Below are positions 47,681 to 59,989 of a DNA stretch of 64,000 bases, in pieces. The stretch's first letter is position 1. Each line of letters starts with the position of its first letter. The notes beneath the pieces were generated by a model that was not told the origin of the DNA, made no database searches, and saw nothing but the letters and a program-made list of their open reading frames with translations. The position numbers and the translations under genes were made by a program. This stretch comes from Bradysia coprophila (lineage: Eukaryota > Arthropoda > Insecta > Diptera > Sciaridae): contig NW_023503555.1 in assembly GCF_014529535.1 (NCBI RefSeq), positions 1,178,001 to 1,242,000 on the forward strand, given 5' to 3'.

Positions 47681-49135
47681 ATGCTGTCGCTTTTGGTTTT
47701 GTGTGCCGTGATATATCTCGGTAACGGTGCCGAGCAAACGTGTCTACCGACTAGGACAACAGTTTCCGGGTCTCAAGCACCAAGTAATTTTTTGTCTACA
47801 ACAATCACTGAGTCTCACAGAGAACTGATATCTGAATTGCTCTCTCCTACCAGGCACAGTTTGTTCCGGTGATTTGATCTTTGAGGACAATTTCGACTTC
47901 TTCGATTTCAAGAAGTGGGAACACGAGAACACATTGGGTGGTGGTGGCGTAAGTATTTGAAATGACGATCTTTTGGGATCATTTACAAGTTTGAGTAAAA
48001 TAAATGAAATTCTTGCACAGAATTGGGAGTTCCAATGGTACACCAACAATCGGACAAATTCGTTTACTGACGGTGGACGATTGGTTATACAGCCAACTTT
48101 ACTTGCAGACAGAACTGGAGAAGGATTTCTGTCTTCAGGTGTTCTAAATATTCACGGAGGATCCCCGGCTGATCAGTAATAATTTTCAGACGTTTCTCAA
48201 TCGGCGCTTTTCGATTCCTTTCCCTATTTCTAGATGCTCGAATCCCGCTTTTTACGGTTGCGAACGAGGTGGTTCTCCCTCAAATATTATCAATCCAATT
48301 ATCAGCGCTCGATTGAGGAGCATCAGTTCGTTTTCCTTCAAATACGGTCGACTGGAAATAAATGCAAAAATGCCAGCTGGAGATTGGCTATGGCCAGCTT
48401 TGTGGCTATTACCTCGGTATGTGATAACGATGAGTATTTTCGGGTCATTGTGGGCGCTAATCTATGACTATTTGAATTCAGTTATAACGCATACGGAACA
48501 TGGCCAGCATCGGGAGAAATTGATTTGATGGAATCACGAGGCAACCGAAATTTGGTTCAAAACGGTGTCAATATCGGAACAGAACAAATCGGCTCAACTT
48601 TGCATTTCGGACCGTACCCCGATTTGAATGGTTATCCAACCGCTCACTATACGCGAAATGCAGCGCCTGGTAATGGATTCAACAATGACTTCCACCGCTA
48701 TCAAATGGAATGGACTCCTGATCGAATTACGTTCAAGGTAGATGATGTAGAAACTGGAACCATTAACGCTGGAAGTGGATTCTGGAATAGAGCCAATTTT
48801 GCTGGTAATGCACCGGGAGTTCAGAACCCCTGGAGATACGGTGAAATTATGGCACCGTTTGATCAAGAGGTGACTTGAAAGTAATTTTAAGAATTGAAGG
48901 GCAGTAAACTCATCGATTCCGCTTTCAGTTCTATATCATCATGAACAATGCAGTTGGTGGTGTTGCATATTTCCCCGATGACGCATCGAATCCTGGTGGA
49001 AAACCATGGTCGAATACATCGCCTCAAGCTTCAACCGATTTCTGGAATGGACGCGGACAATGGTTACCCACATGGAATTTGAATACAAATGATGCAGCTC
49101 TAGTGGTTGACTATGTACGCGTTTGGGCTTTGTAA
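47681..49135 (+). CDS. GH16 beta-1,3-glucanase (beta-glucan-binding protein family), 376 aa, catalytic motif intact
   Basis: Six exons: 47681-47783, 47854-47948, 48021-48175, 48234-48416, 48482-48869, 48929-49135. All are GT-AG, introns are 58-72 nt, and the sum is 1131 nt in frame. A signal peptide (about residues 1-17) leads straight into the glucanase-like domain (CSGDLIFEDNFDFFDFKKWEH), so the N-terminal glucan-binding CBM39 domain found in pattern-recognition GNBPs is absent. The GH16 signature GEIDLMES is complete: E191 (nucleophile), D193 and E196 (acid/base). Downstream are WPALWLLPR-type and QMEWTPDRITF blocks, and the chain ends VVDYVRVWAL as usual for the family. Insect proteins with this layout are secreted beta-1,3-glucanases of the gut, while recognition-only members have lost the glutamates. 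Expected role: cleavage of fungal or plant beta-1,3-glucan in the gut lumen. An antifungal role is possible but not shown. Confidence 0.95.
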
Positions 49136-49454
49136 ATATAAAACAAAGATTGTGTACTGAAAAGGATGTTTTGAATTAATTGTTGGGTACAATTTCTGAT
49201 AATGTATAGTCAGAGTGTACGTGCTACGTTTCCCTCGAAAAAATTCAAGAAAAATAACCAGAACCTAAGAACAAATATGGGGCTTAATTAATATGGGCCT
49301 TAAATATCGTTCCTCTGGAATCCAAAAATGAAGGCATAGAGTTGGATAATATGCAAGTAGGACTCGGTGACGATGAGTAATATTTTTAGCATAATACGGG
49401 CTATAATCTGTTATCGATAACGATTTCAGGAATAAACGACAAACTCTGCTTAAT

Positions 49455-49670
49455 GCGGTCTTATAGCAAAAAAACATGACCGAACAAATGAAGTAATAGT
49501 TTTGAATGGCTTGAAAATATACCAAATGAAGTAAAAGATCCGAACCTGTTGATGTGCTTGATGTCTGGGAAACGTTAAAGTTGGATTCACACTAAAACGG
49601 ATTTGGAGATAATACCACAGATATCCAAAGACCAATGTAAGTTCAAACAATTGAAGTAAAAGATTTTTCA
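49455..49670 (+). repeat. Dispersed repeat DR1, two or three adjacent copies
   Basis: GGTCTTATAGCAAAA with AATGAAGTAATAG, then AATGAAGTAAAAGATC, and AATTGAAGTAAAAGATTTT near 49648 lie within 220 bp. This is just downstream of the glucanase gene. Confidence 0.6.
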
Positions 49671-50375
49671 TGAAGGTATTTTCATTAAATAGGTCAGATT
49701 CTAATCATCAGAACAAATAAGAGCTCGTCGGTTGCACGAGTGTCACTTATTTGTGAGTTTAAAATTTGCCTTATGTTAATCTTCTTGTTGGTTTCTTCCA
49801 ATTTTTCGCAGACCATCCGACCAAGGGTTCGAAGATATTGTCGAATATCAACTTTGCATGTATCAATTTCTGGCTATTTGGTTTTGTTGACGTTGCCCGC
49901 AGGTGTTCACGCAAGAAACCCCGAATTTTGTTGCGAAACGAACAGTAAGCTATTCTGACTATGAACTACCCTAAAGAAAATCCAGAAAATTTTAAGGTTT
50001 ACTAACCTTTGACGAACTTTAATTAAAGCCAAGTGTTGTAGTCTGAGTCAAGCCAACGCACTTCAAGCATGAGTGGTATTCTAAATAGGGTACTGAAACG
50101 TGACAGTGTGTCGGTGTTACACAGCTGTAAAACACTGCAAAAAAGCCATTTAATGCAAAATATATTTGACAGCTGTCGACTATGATAACTTTTGCTTCAA
50201 GTACGTTGGTCAAACCATTTTTTTTCCTTTACCGAAATGGAGTGTGGATTGTATAGATGTATGCACAACATAAGTCATGATTTTACGGACCGAGTTACGC
50301 ACACTCATGTGAAATTTGATATACAGGCTGACTTGACAGCAGCGATGTACTAAAGCGTACTAAAATGTAAGGCTG

Positions 50376-51663
50376 TATACTTTGGGGAGGTCACGCAGAT
50401 GCAGATACGCGGGCTACACACCACGTTTCATAAAAACAGGCATCAGAACAGTCGGAGCGTTTGCTGCGACTTAGCCCCGTACAACCCGTAATCCTATTTC
50501 GTCCGCAACCATAATACGTCCGTAGCCCTAATAAGCCCGGAACCCTAATACGTCTACAACCCTCTAATGCGTCTGTTACCAAAATGCAAGTCAAGTTGGG
50601 CATTGTCGAATTTACTGAAACTGTTCATTTTAAAATTGCGCATAGCGCAATTACGAAAGCCCGTCCGAAGTACCTTTCAAATAAAACCAACAATTTACGA
50701 CATTATTTTAGAAACCCAAAATTTTTTGCTAACTTTCCATTGGGTATTCAATTACCTCTCAAATGAAACAAAAACTAGCAAAATCGGTTGAGATTTACTC
50801 GATTTATGTGCAAAAAGCACTTAGGGCCGAGTAGCGGTCTTAGTGCAAGGGCCCAAATTTGAAACTTTTTTTGCCATCATTCTATTCGGCATTCAATTAT
50901 CTCTCAAATGAAACAAAAACTAGCAAAATCGGATGAGATTTACTCGATTTATGTGCAAAAAATACTTAGGGCCGAGTAGCGGCCTTAGTCCAAGGGCCCA
51001 AATTTGAAACATTTTTCGCCACGTTCTTTTCGGTATTCAATTACCTTCCATAAAAAACTAAAACTAACAAAATCGGATGAGATTTACTCGATTTATGTGC
51101 AAAAAACACTTAGGGCCGAGTAACGACCTTTGAGCCCTCCCAACAAGCTCACGTTGCATCTTACCCAAAAACAATGTTCAGCAACTTTGTTCTACTCGTC
51201 AATACCTTTCATTTGATATATCACAAGCAGCTATTGCGTGCGTATTTCGGTAGATATCGTCGAAAGACTGAAAAACACCTATGGGGCCGAGCTCTGGAGG
51301 GGCCGACCCTACCATGCCCATTTTCGAACTTGACCTTACTTTTGTCGATACCAATCGGGGAAAAAAAGAATTTTGAAAAAAGGTTGTGATTTACTCAAGC
51401 TAGAGGGGTCACGGACGGACGGACGGACGGATGGACGGACGGACGGACATTTTTTTTATTGCGGATTCGTCATCTATGAACATAATCAAATGCTTTGCCC
51501 TTACTGTCTGCTTCCAATTCGACGTGTTACAAACGGCATATTAATCTTATAAGCCCCCAGTACTTCGTACGGGGCTAAAAATTTGGTGAATTTGTTTGTA
51601 TGGAAAAGGTGTGTTGCCGCGTATCTAATAAAATGGCGATCTGCATGACCTCCCCAAAGTATA
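50376..51663. mobile_element. 1.29-kb element with GTATACTTTGGGGAGGTCA ends and internal tandem units
   Basis: GTATACTTTGGGGAGGTCA plus GCAGAT begins at 50376; its complement ends near 51663. Weaker matching extends the arms to about 70 bp (AGATACGCGG / CCGCGTATCT). Inside are three ~146-bp tandem units (about 50742-51165; ACTAGCAAAATCGG, TTTACTCGATTTATGTGC, TTAGGGCCGAGTA), then a GGAC microsatellite. The target duplication is unclear; TA is possible. No transposase. Confidence 0.7.
51414..51449. repeat. GGAC microsatellite
   Basis: At least eight GGAC units with one GGAT interruption follow GGGGTCAC and precede a poly(T)-rich stretch, inside the 1.29-kb element. Confidence 0.9.
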
Positions 51664-51914
51664 CAGCATTGCTGAAATGTGCCCAAGTATTGAACAAATT
51701 CCACAATCTATAAACCATGATATTAGTAGATTATCAAGGGACACTGCTTTTTTGTCGTGAGAAATCTTGCGCGTAAATCGCGAAGTAGGTCAATCTGTTC
51801 GAACTATCAACCGGGCTCAAAAATCCGAATAAAATCTATCTTTCTGGGAAAACATTTGATGAAAATCGGTTGAGTACTTAGTTTGATGGATATGGTTTTC
51901 ATACGCTTTAGTAA

Positions 51915-51992
51915 TGTTGCCCTTGAAATGAAGTAATAGATTCGACAGCAAAACTATTAATCTGCTTGCCGTCTGTAAAAGGTTAAAGTTAG
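51915..51992 (+). repeat. Dispersed repeat DR1, 3' part
   Basis: AATGAAGTAATAGATTCGAC is followed by CTGCTTGCCGTCTGTAAAAG and GTTAAAG. Confidence 0.6.
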
Positions 51993-52343
51993 ATTCTTTT
52001 GTTGGTTTGAACAAAAGAGGCGATGTATCACATGTGCTTTTTTGTTTAAACGTGTCAAGTAAACGGAGGTCAGATGCAGAGTGTAAAATGTTAAATGTAA
52101 AATTCTGCATTATGTCTGCCGATGTGAGTTCGCTGACCTAAAAAATATAAGCCCAAATGCTCTGCAATGAGTTCAAAACAACTGTAGGGAGAAGCAATAC
52201 AATCGAAGGCATAGATTTGGTCAATTCAAATGAACTCATAATGTGGGTTGCCTCACATAATCCTTCCAAACAGGAAATTAGCTCACAATTAAACGACACA
52301 AATTCAAAGACGGAACTCCTAACGGTACGTAAAAAATGTAATT

Positions 52344-52349
52344 TTTATT
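52344..52349 (-). terminator. Possible polyadenylation signal of the scavenger receptor gene
   Basis: The minus strand reads AATAAA about 265 nt after the stop codon at 52612. The motif is short and common in AT-rich DNA, so this is only a candidate. Confidence 0.4.
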
Positions 52350-52611
52350 TCCAACATTATGTGCTAAATTTATCTTTATAACGGTAACAAAATAACAGGG
52401 AAACGGATATCTTACCAACGAAAATTGTCTAAAACATAATTTCATAGAAAATAAATTCGTAAAAAAAAGAACATTCTCCATGTACACTCGCCCTTCCTTA
52501 ACTTAAACCTAACATCGATTTTTGCTTTGTAAAATGTACTTTGGTTGCAACATCATTTGATTAATTTCTACTTTGACATCTTTAACTCTAATGGCACGAT
52601 AATATCAAAAT

Positions 52612-55600
52612 CTACACAATATGTTCGGTTTCGGCTTCTTTCTCAGCGAGCGGAGCCTTTTTCGCATTCATTCCGTTCAACACTTCGACCTTCTTCACAT
52701 GACCGTTCGTCGCCAGTAATGAACTTTGGACGGCCGTTTCTTCTTTGTCATTGATTTTCTTCCCATCGTTCACATACCCTTTACCTTTCCGATTGACCAT
52801 CCGCGCCACAGGCCACCAGAACGTTAAAATCAATCCAATAACAAAGACGATTGCTATCGCCATGTATCCGGTCATCGGCATCGCAACGACAGTTTTGATC
52901 TCGGAAGCCATGTCTCCCGGTATGGTCACCTTTTGCTCGAACCACAATACCGGGAAGAACATGTACGGTGCGTGTTGATACAGCGAAACATTCGGCACAG
53001 GTCGGATCAACATATTTATCTGCATTCTAGCCGCCACGTCCAGCGGGATCCCGGTCATCGGTTCAAGTGTCATGTAAAATTCGTGTTTGGCTTTGGACGG
53101 ATTCATTCCTTCGACCTGATCCAAGTAGTATGGATCGGCTGCATAAAAATGTGGAAATGACATAAACACCGGCGCTCCGTATCGACACGCCGACACATTC
53201 ATTACACCGGACGGTACCGATTCTCCGGCCGAATAGCATTGATTTTCGGGATACAGTGTTCCGTTGTCGACTGTCTTTTTATCGCCCCGGTATTTATAGC
53301 CGGTGATACCGTGAACAGTCTTCTCTTCGTCGAAGTCCAGATTTATGCCTCGACAAACATCAGGGACGAAAAGAGAAACCGGTGCAGATTTCTCTTTGAT
53401 GGGTGGGTAAAATTCACCAGCGCTGCCTTTCAGGACGCCACATTCGTCGGAAAAGTATTTGATTCTCGGCGCAAAATTCCAGTTTTTTATGGTGCCAATT
53501 TGCGAAATGTCGTCTTCGCCGGTATGCATATTGAAGTGGCCCATTTGGTCGGAAGTTCCGTTTCTCTACAAATAGATCGATTGAATGGTTAACTTTCTTG
53601 CGGGTAAAAATATTTGGGCTGAGAATGTATACCATCTAAGAGGGTAATCCCCATTGGGGATACTTTGGCAAGCAATGAATGAATTAGAAACAAATTATTT
53701 TCATTTATTCGTCGGTGATATTTTACGTGATTGTGAATTAAAGTAGTCAACATACCCCGTAAAACCAGCCAAATTTATCGTATGGAACGACGATGGTATC
53801 ATCCAACACAGCCATATCTAGAGCAGTATCAATCATGTCATCTTGGTAGCCTTCGAACAGCAGCTCTCCCGCACTCTTCGTTACGTGCACCATTTGGCTG
53901 AACAGACCGAGGCCGACCGAAATTTTTTTCCTTTCATAAAAGTTTGCGTGCAGAGCTTTCGCACCAGCCGACTGAAAAACGGATTACTGTTAACACAATA
54001 GCGATAGGATTTGTGACTCGCTGTTGGTCAATTGATTTTGCAGGCCGCAACATACTCACCAATGCCACAATATTAAGCGTAGTTATCACATCATCCAATT
54101 GCCCTTTACTAGTTGCAGCATCGAAGAAGAATGTGCTTTTCTTTCGGAAACTGACCGTAAGATTTTGATTCCACACGACATCCACTTTATCGGTTTTCTC
54201 CAGGAAACGATACGGGCCGATTTGTTGTAAAATTGGCTTGGGAAACGGTTCTTCTTCGCTGAAGCCGCTCGGATTCGTCCAATTGAATAAGTAAATATCT
54301 AAATACATTGGTATGGGCGGTGTTTTCCAAACGTCATAGCTTCTTGTGTTTGGACCTAATTTGATTTCCTGGAATAGAACCAATGGATTGAACTCAATTA
54401 GATTTGCAACTTTAAAGGATGTGACTTAGCAGTGATAACTAGTGCTTGTTCCAGCAAAGCCGTATGCTTGTGGTGGGACATTGTGGTTTGATGCCTAACT
54501 CAAGTTAGCTTAAACATTCGATGATGATCCAACAGTTTAGCGACTGGCGGACTGAAGCAATGCACAGAAAATAGCTTAAACAATTAACCTTGAACAGTCT
54601 TTTCGCGTTTATTCAAAAATACAACTCCACATCAGCTTGAGGTCATCGTTCTACTTTTCTATCGTCACCGAGTCGAGAACGCATGACATATGCAAAATCC
54701 TGATGTAAACTGCAACTTTATAGTTTCGAATTTCAATGCTCAAAATATTACAAGCCCACTGTTCATAGTCCAACAATAGACATTCGAAAGAAGTGAATTC
54801 TGCACTGATCATCTGTATATGGAAAAACATTTTGCGGAATAAGTAACTAGCTCGTTCATGAACTCTTCGTTAAGTTTCACTGGTGACGATTTTGACACTT
54901 CTTTCATATAAAATATGTCAAAATCTTCACTTTGAATAACGAATTTTAGTTCCTGAACGAGTCTGGGTCACTGATCTAACAAGACTTCCGAAATACGCCT
55001 TGGGTTATGCAGAGACTCTATGATGACAGTTAGGCGTACAATTAACATTTCGCCTAAATGTAGGCTAAGTACATGAACGTGTGCACATGAAATGATCAGA
55101 GAGATGTTAATATGACGACTAGGTCGTTTCGGCGGATAGAGGAAATATGTCGAATGGAGGGAATATGTCGAATGATTTTGAAATTGATTGAGCGAAAATG
55201 TATTGAATTCTCTCTCAAAAACCCAACTGTCATTCGACATATTCCCTCTATCCGTCGAAACGACCCAATCGTCATATTAGCAACTCTCTGGAAATGATAC
55301 TACGACCGATGAACGAATGATGATGTGAACCATACCTAGAGAAACTAAGGTCAGAAGAAATATTACTGAGTCAGAACTGACAGAACTGAGTCAATTAATC
55401 TTTTACAAATTGCAAAAAAAAAGTTTATTTACTTCTTGCCATAACTCATATGAAGTTCTAGCACAAGTCATTAGAATTTGGTATGTGTGTGACTTCTCAG
55501 AAAGTTTTCATTTGTGCTAAGCTGTCAAGAGCTAAGATTTTGCTATGTAAAACGACATAAACCAGAGCTAATCGCAAATTTTTGATCTCTGTCGATAACA

Positions 55601-58600
55601 CCATGTCATAGCTGTCTGCAAAAGGTCAGACACCCTTTCCTAATACTCAATTTCATTACAAGTACAACTGACACACATCAGATAAGAATCATTGAAGCAG
55701 TAGATCAAATAGATCAAAGTCGTTCAGTATTTTAAGTATTCACCAGACGGTAAGCATATCACCAGCATAACTCTCGGGCGATAACCGTCATTAGATTTAA
55801 CATGCATTCTCTAGGACCACATTTTACAGCGGCCTGCGCCGATAGAAATTTTTTGTAATTTTTTTTTTTCGCTGTCACTAATATTGACTAAATTTGTATG
55901 TAAAATCAGCAGCCAATACATTTATTCATCGTTTTCACGCCGTGCCGATGAATAAAAATTGACCGGCGCACATATCTAGTCATTGCTTCGTAGACATGTC
56001 ATCGCTGTCGATAACAGATGAATAGCCGTCCGTAAGTGGTTAATGACTGAGTGTGTCTGTTAGAACAGTCCCCAAAATGAAACGAAAATGTTTTATCAGC
56101 CAATTTACATTTCTTTTCACACTCCGAGCCTCCATTATTGTCGAACACAATTCACTAATAAATTGTGTGAATGAATGATTGTAACAACAATAAGGAAAGT
56201 GTGTGTGACCGACCTTTTATCAATTGACTGGTGAATCTATATATGATTTTATTGCCTGGCATGGACGGATATTCTTTCGCATCTCATGGTTTTTGCTGGT
56301 TTTGTATTTCTGGTTTGTTCAACCATAAGTAAACGCATCGTCACTCGTACGATTCCGACGAATAGATAAGGAAAAAGTTGATGATGCGTCTGACATTGAA
56401 ATTTGAAACAATTTGCACATATTGCAATATCGTCGGAATGTAGGAATTGCATGCGATGACAACTGAGCGCAATCTTATTTTCAGAGAATGACAATAATTT
56501 CACTTAATTGATTGTGTTATGTGAGAATATCTCCGAGTATATCTATTACGGGTAACTAATGGAGTGTGTACGTCCTCTGCGCTCGTTCTACTTGTTCTAC
56601 ATGCAAATGTTACCTTAGAATTATTGCTAAATCATTTGTACCGTGAAGGAAATCAACAATCTGCGTTCATTACATCGGTGAAAAATGTTTGGCAAGGTTG
56701 TTGGTCTCTTTAAAGCGTTTAAGGTATCCCCTCAATATAGAACAACATCGACATTATTAATCAAAGATTCAGACTTACAATTTACAAAAATCACAAAACA
56801 AATATCACAAGACGATTGAATCGCCACGCTTAAAATTAATTTAGAAAAATTTCACTCTCAAAAATGACTAGGTCAAAACGGGAGAAAGGAAGAATTGGAA
56901 TGGGAATCACAAATAATAAATCTCCTCTAAATTAGTGTCCGCTGGGATATAGACGTTCTTACTTCACACATGTAGCATTGGTATGCATTGCGTTTGACAT
57001 CTTTGCGTTTTTTTACATATGTTAAACCTTAGATGAAAAGAAACTTATACGTAAAGTATCGTCATTGCTGACCAAATGTTCCCACGTCAACAGGGCAGGA
57101 TCTACTATTCAAGATGAAGAAATCTCAAAGATTTCTTACACTCGCTGAATAGTGAAATTTTGTCACATTGAAATGAAATGTGAAATATTTTCTGATTTAG
57201 ATGTTGTTGTACAAGCTCCAACCAAAAAATTTCGCTTCACAATTGAAAATCTAGAATTTTACTTTCCGTTTGCTGCGAACGCGACATCCATCAAAATTAT
57301 GAACGACAGAATGTACCAATCTGTCATTTTAATGGTTTATTTGTTAGAGTTGAGATGGGAAGACATAGAGAATGTACGCAATCATATCGCTCCACGTACT
57401 AAATATTTGTTGTATGAGAGGAGCATTACAAGAATCAATTAAAAGTACAGTCCTATGAGAATCTGTTTTAGCGACCAATCAATTTCAATTTCATTTATTT
57501 TAAAAAATAGTTTCTTAAACTAAGTACACCACGTAGCTCCAGTATATGTTACAATTCTAAGGAGCTACAGCCGCTAAGGCAAGAATAAGCAGTTAGGTCC
57601 AGTAAGTGTTGTCTTATATAGCAAAATAGAAATGGTTTTAAGACTAAGGAAGTATTAGATCTGTTTAAAATGCTAACATCCAAAGAAGTGATAACTTAAG
57701 TCATTATAACGTATCATGCTTGCCTTTTGCATCGGACAGCATTTTTTTGATAATTTTAATATTTCCAGCAGAAACCAGTAATGAGCTCACAGAAATGAAT
57801 ACGCTGTTATCGATTGTATAGTCCAGTCTCTTGTATCAATCCGCTCGCTTTTGCGTTTTTCAAACTTTCCAGTTATCATAAATGATAGGAAATGAAAAGT
57901 TGTGGAAAATCGACTTTTTATGTGCATTTTTGGCGAACAAGAGCCTGGACTAGTATGACTGGTTGATGGTTGACTGAAAAAGAAGATGTCTTGATGTGGT
58001 CATTCTATCAACGATAAACATGAGGGAGCTCGATTATTTAACTATTTTTAGAAAACTCACCCAACTTTGCGCTTCAAGCAAAAGTTCTTCGAGTAACAGC
58101 TGCCAAATAGAGTACTATTTTGTATGAACATTTACCAAAATTTGTTTGATACACTGTCCAGTTTGAGTACTCTATTCAAAGTACCACTCATGCTTGAAGT
58201 TCGTTAATGTAATTCATCCAATGATATAAGTCTTTTTAAGCTCATTTACCTAACCCTATCTCCTCATCTCTCTGCATGCCTCCTTATCGCAATATAGTTA
58301 GGACACGACATAGTAAAGACACAAATGTTTACGAATGACGATTTAGTTCAGTTGTAAGATCGGCAAGCGCCAAGTTCGAACTTAAGGCCGTAAACACACG
58401 AGCAATTTTGCGTTGATGGGATCGACAAATATGCTGCGTTTACCATTGTTTAGTCTGTGGTGAATATCAGAAACGCAGCATAATTGTCGATACCATCAAT
58501 GCAAAATTGCGCTTGTGTTTTCGGCGTAAACAGATTGGCTATGAAAATCAAATTTGCGCCGCATTGGAACTTGAACTTGAAACTCATTGTGTTCATTCTG

Positions 58601-58891
58601 TAAAGTCAACTGCTCCTATCTATGGATACCTAATTATACTTTCAAAAATGAATCGATTCTGCCTCTTTACTCTATCGTACCCTTTATGCCTCTTCATTTT
58701 TGTAGCTATCGAACTTTGGTCAATTAAAATTTTGTATACAATAACAGCGTTACAACACTCACCTTAGCTAATATACTCTCGAACAGTTGCATCCATAATA
58801 TAGCAAATATTGTGGAAAACAAAATGATAAGGACGCCAATCGTACATAAAACACATTGTTTACTAAATATATCTTTCGCGTGCATTGTCAT
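52612..58891 (-). CDS. CD36 family class B scavenger receptor, 535 aa
   Basis: Coding exons on the minus strand: 58891-58763, 54368-54060, 53971-53756, 53565-52612. All junctions are phase 0 and GT-AG, totalling 1608 nt. A short cytoplasmic N-terminus precedes TM1 (about 14-38). The ectodomain opens EIKLGPNTRSYDVWKTPPIP and continues IYLFNWTNP and IGPYRFLEK, the CD36 family hallmarks. Later come KFGWFYGRNGT, HTGEDDISQIG, a four-Cys block (exon 4) and PHFYAADP. The second membrane span is near 448-472, followed by a tail of about 60 residues rich in Lys and Glu. Such proteins bind lipids, lipoproteins or modified particles at the cell surface. The wording is closer to croquemort/emp-type receptors than to sensory neuron membrane proteins, but I do not assign an orthologue. 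Intron 1 is 4.39 kb and carries foldback repeats. An acceptor (TTCTTTCTCTCTTTCAG) ending 12 nt before the ATG implies a non-coding exon further out. Confidence 0.95.
55109..55279. mobile_element. 171-bp MITE (TAATATGACGA ends) in intron 1 of the scavenger receptor
   Basis: TAATATGACGACTAGGTCG with TTTCGGCGGATAGAGG pairs with CCTCTATCCGTCGAAA and CGACCCAATCGTCATATTA. TA at both edges may be the target duplication. Non-coding. Confidence 0.8.
57152..57442 (+). other. Unrecognised 96-aa frame inside the scavenger receptor intron
   Basis: The frame reads MKFCHIEMKCEIFSDLDVVV and continues with mixed, non-repetitive composition, more protein-like than most chance frames here. No family was recognised, it lies on the strand opposite the host gene, and no exon partner was found. 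Confidence 0.2.
57483..57571 (-). repeat. Short retroposon tail, second copy, minus strand
   Basis: The minus strand has TGTAGCTCC...GGAGCTACGTGG, then AAAATAAATGAAATTGAAAT. It is the counterpart of 31462-31557, inside intron 1 of the scavenger receptor gene. Confidence 0.45.
57575..57745 (+). repeat. Dispersed repeat DR1, long copy
   Basis: GTGTTGTCTTATATAGCAAAA, GGAAGTATTAGATC, AAGAAGTGATAAC and ATCATGCTTGCCTTTTGCATC occur in family order, inside intron 1 of the scavenger receptor gene. Confidence 0.6.
58388..58528. mobile_element. 141-bp foldback element in intron 1 of the scavenger receptor
   Basis: The left arm 58388-58442 (AGCAATTTTGCGTTGATGGG) pairs with the right arm 58470-58526 (CATCAATGCAAAATTGCGCT). 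Directly upstream (58346-58384) is a short tRNA-like stretch (TTTAGTTCAGTTGTAAG, AAGTTCGAACTT), which may be a degenerate SINE head. Confidence 0.65.
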
Positions 58892-58903
58892 TTTAATGGA
58901 AGT
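58763..58903 (-). other. First coding exon of the scavenger receptor, with upstream splice acceptor
   Basis: On the minus strand a pyrimidine-rich tract ending CTTTCAG (AG at 58905-58904) is followed by 12 nt and the ATG. This marks 58903 as the exon start and places the transcription start in an unseen non-coding exon beyond 58910. The donor is GTGAGTG at 58762. Confidence 0.7.
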
Positions 58904-59376
58904 CTGAAAGAGAGAAAGAAAAATAATTATTTAAGAGATATAAATGGGGAAGCATTAGCCTCTGCTTTAATGGTACCTTTTACATTTTAACAAGCTAAGT
59001 GTAGTGACATTTTCGTCGGTTATTTGTATGATTTCATTTTTTTTCAATTTACCAAATATTCCGAAAAAAAACATTGTTTCAGTACTGTTACATGTTAAAA
59101 CGTATATACATCGCAGCATGAAACAATTCGAAAAGTCGTCAAATGATAAGGAAAGCTGCTTGTTAGATTACATTACCAATAAACAGTTCAATTGAATGAA
59201 CATAATGTTGTTGTTCGCTTCTTAAATTACTGTTTGAAATTGTATCTGAGTGATTGGTTCCCGAGAGTCATGTTTACGTTTATCACAAAATCATTATCAT
59301 TCGTTTTCACTAGTTCAACGTGATCGAATTCAGAAATGTACCTAATGAGCCGACAAACAGCATATAATAGTTTTGT

Positions 59377-59495
59377 CAGGGCTGGCTTAGCATTTTCACC
59401 CTGGGAAGACAGAAAATGTATTGAGATTTCTTACTCACTTTCTCAGCGCATTCTCAGGGCAATTCTCCCAGAGCCCATGGGCTAATACCGCCCTG
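59377..59495. mobile_element. Possible hAT-like MITE (CAGGGCTGGCTTAGC ends)
   Basis: CAGGGCTGGCTTAGC and GCTAATACCGCCCTG form inverted ends of a 119-bp segment. The ends resemble those of the 33.85-kb element. No target duplication was found. Confidence 0.5.
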
Positions 59496-59689
59496 AATTC
59501 TTTCTTGTTTGTTGTATACTTCAGTGTAAATTATGAATTTGAAAGCCATTCTTTCAGAACCTGGATTCTATCTAACAAAGATAACATATGTTCACGGAAC
59601 CGTTCGCACCATGTGCCAATAATGTTTGTTGGAATTTTTTTTTGGATGGACGTTAAAGAAACAAGGAAAGGATCAGCGATCTTCATAAT

Positions 59690-59788
59690 CATCGAATCTG
59701 TTACTTCCATTATTTAAATTGTTTCAACAGATCGATGGAAAATCTTTTACTTCGTTAATTTTACCAAACATTTTGTTAAACGAGACAG
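59690..59788 (-). repeat. Dispersed repeat DR1, minus-strand copy
   Basis: On the minus strand: GTTTAACAAAATGTTTGG, AACGAAGTAAAAGATTTTCC, then GGAAGTAACAGATTCGATGA. Confidence 0.7.
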
Positions 59789-59989
59789 TATTACCTGGAG
59801 TCATAGCAGTGCTCCTAGCTCCTAGCAATAACATTCGTATGTTAGATGTCAAAAAAGACAAAAAAGTGAAAAAGTTTGTATTTTCACGAAAAAAAAAGTG
59901 TTTTTTGGACCAAAAAGTGAGCAAATTTAGGAGAAAACTGAACGTCAAATACGTATTTGGGATGTTTACATAGCATTAATATCACATTT

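Noticed and set aside
52745..53592. Plus-strand frames of 75-117 aa opposite the scavenger receptor
   Set aside because: They are shadows of the long CD36 exon on the other strand.
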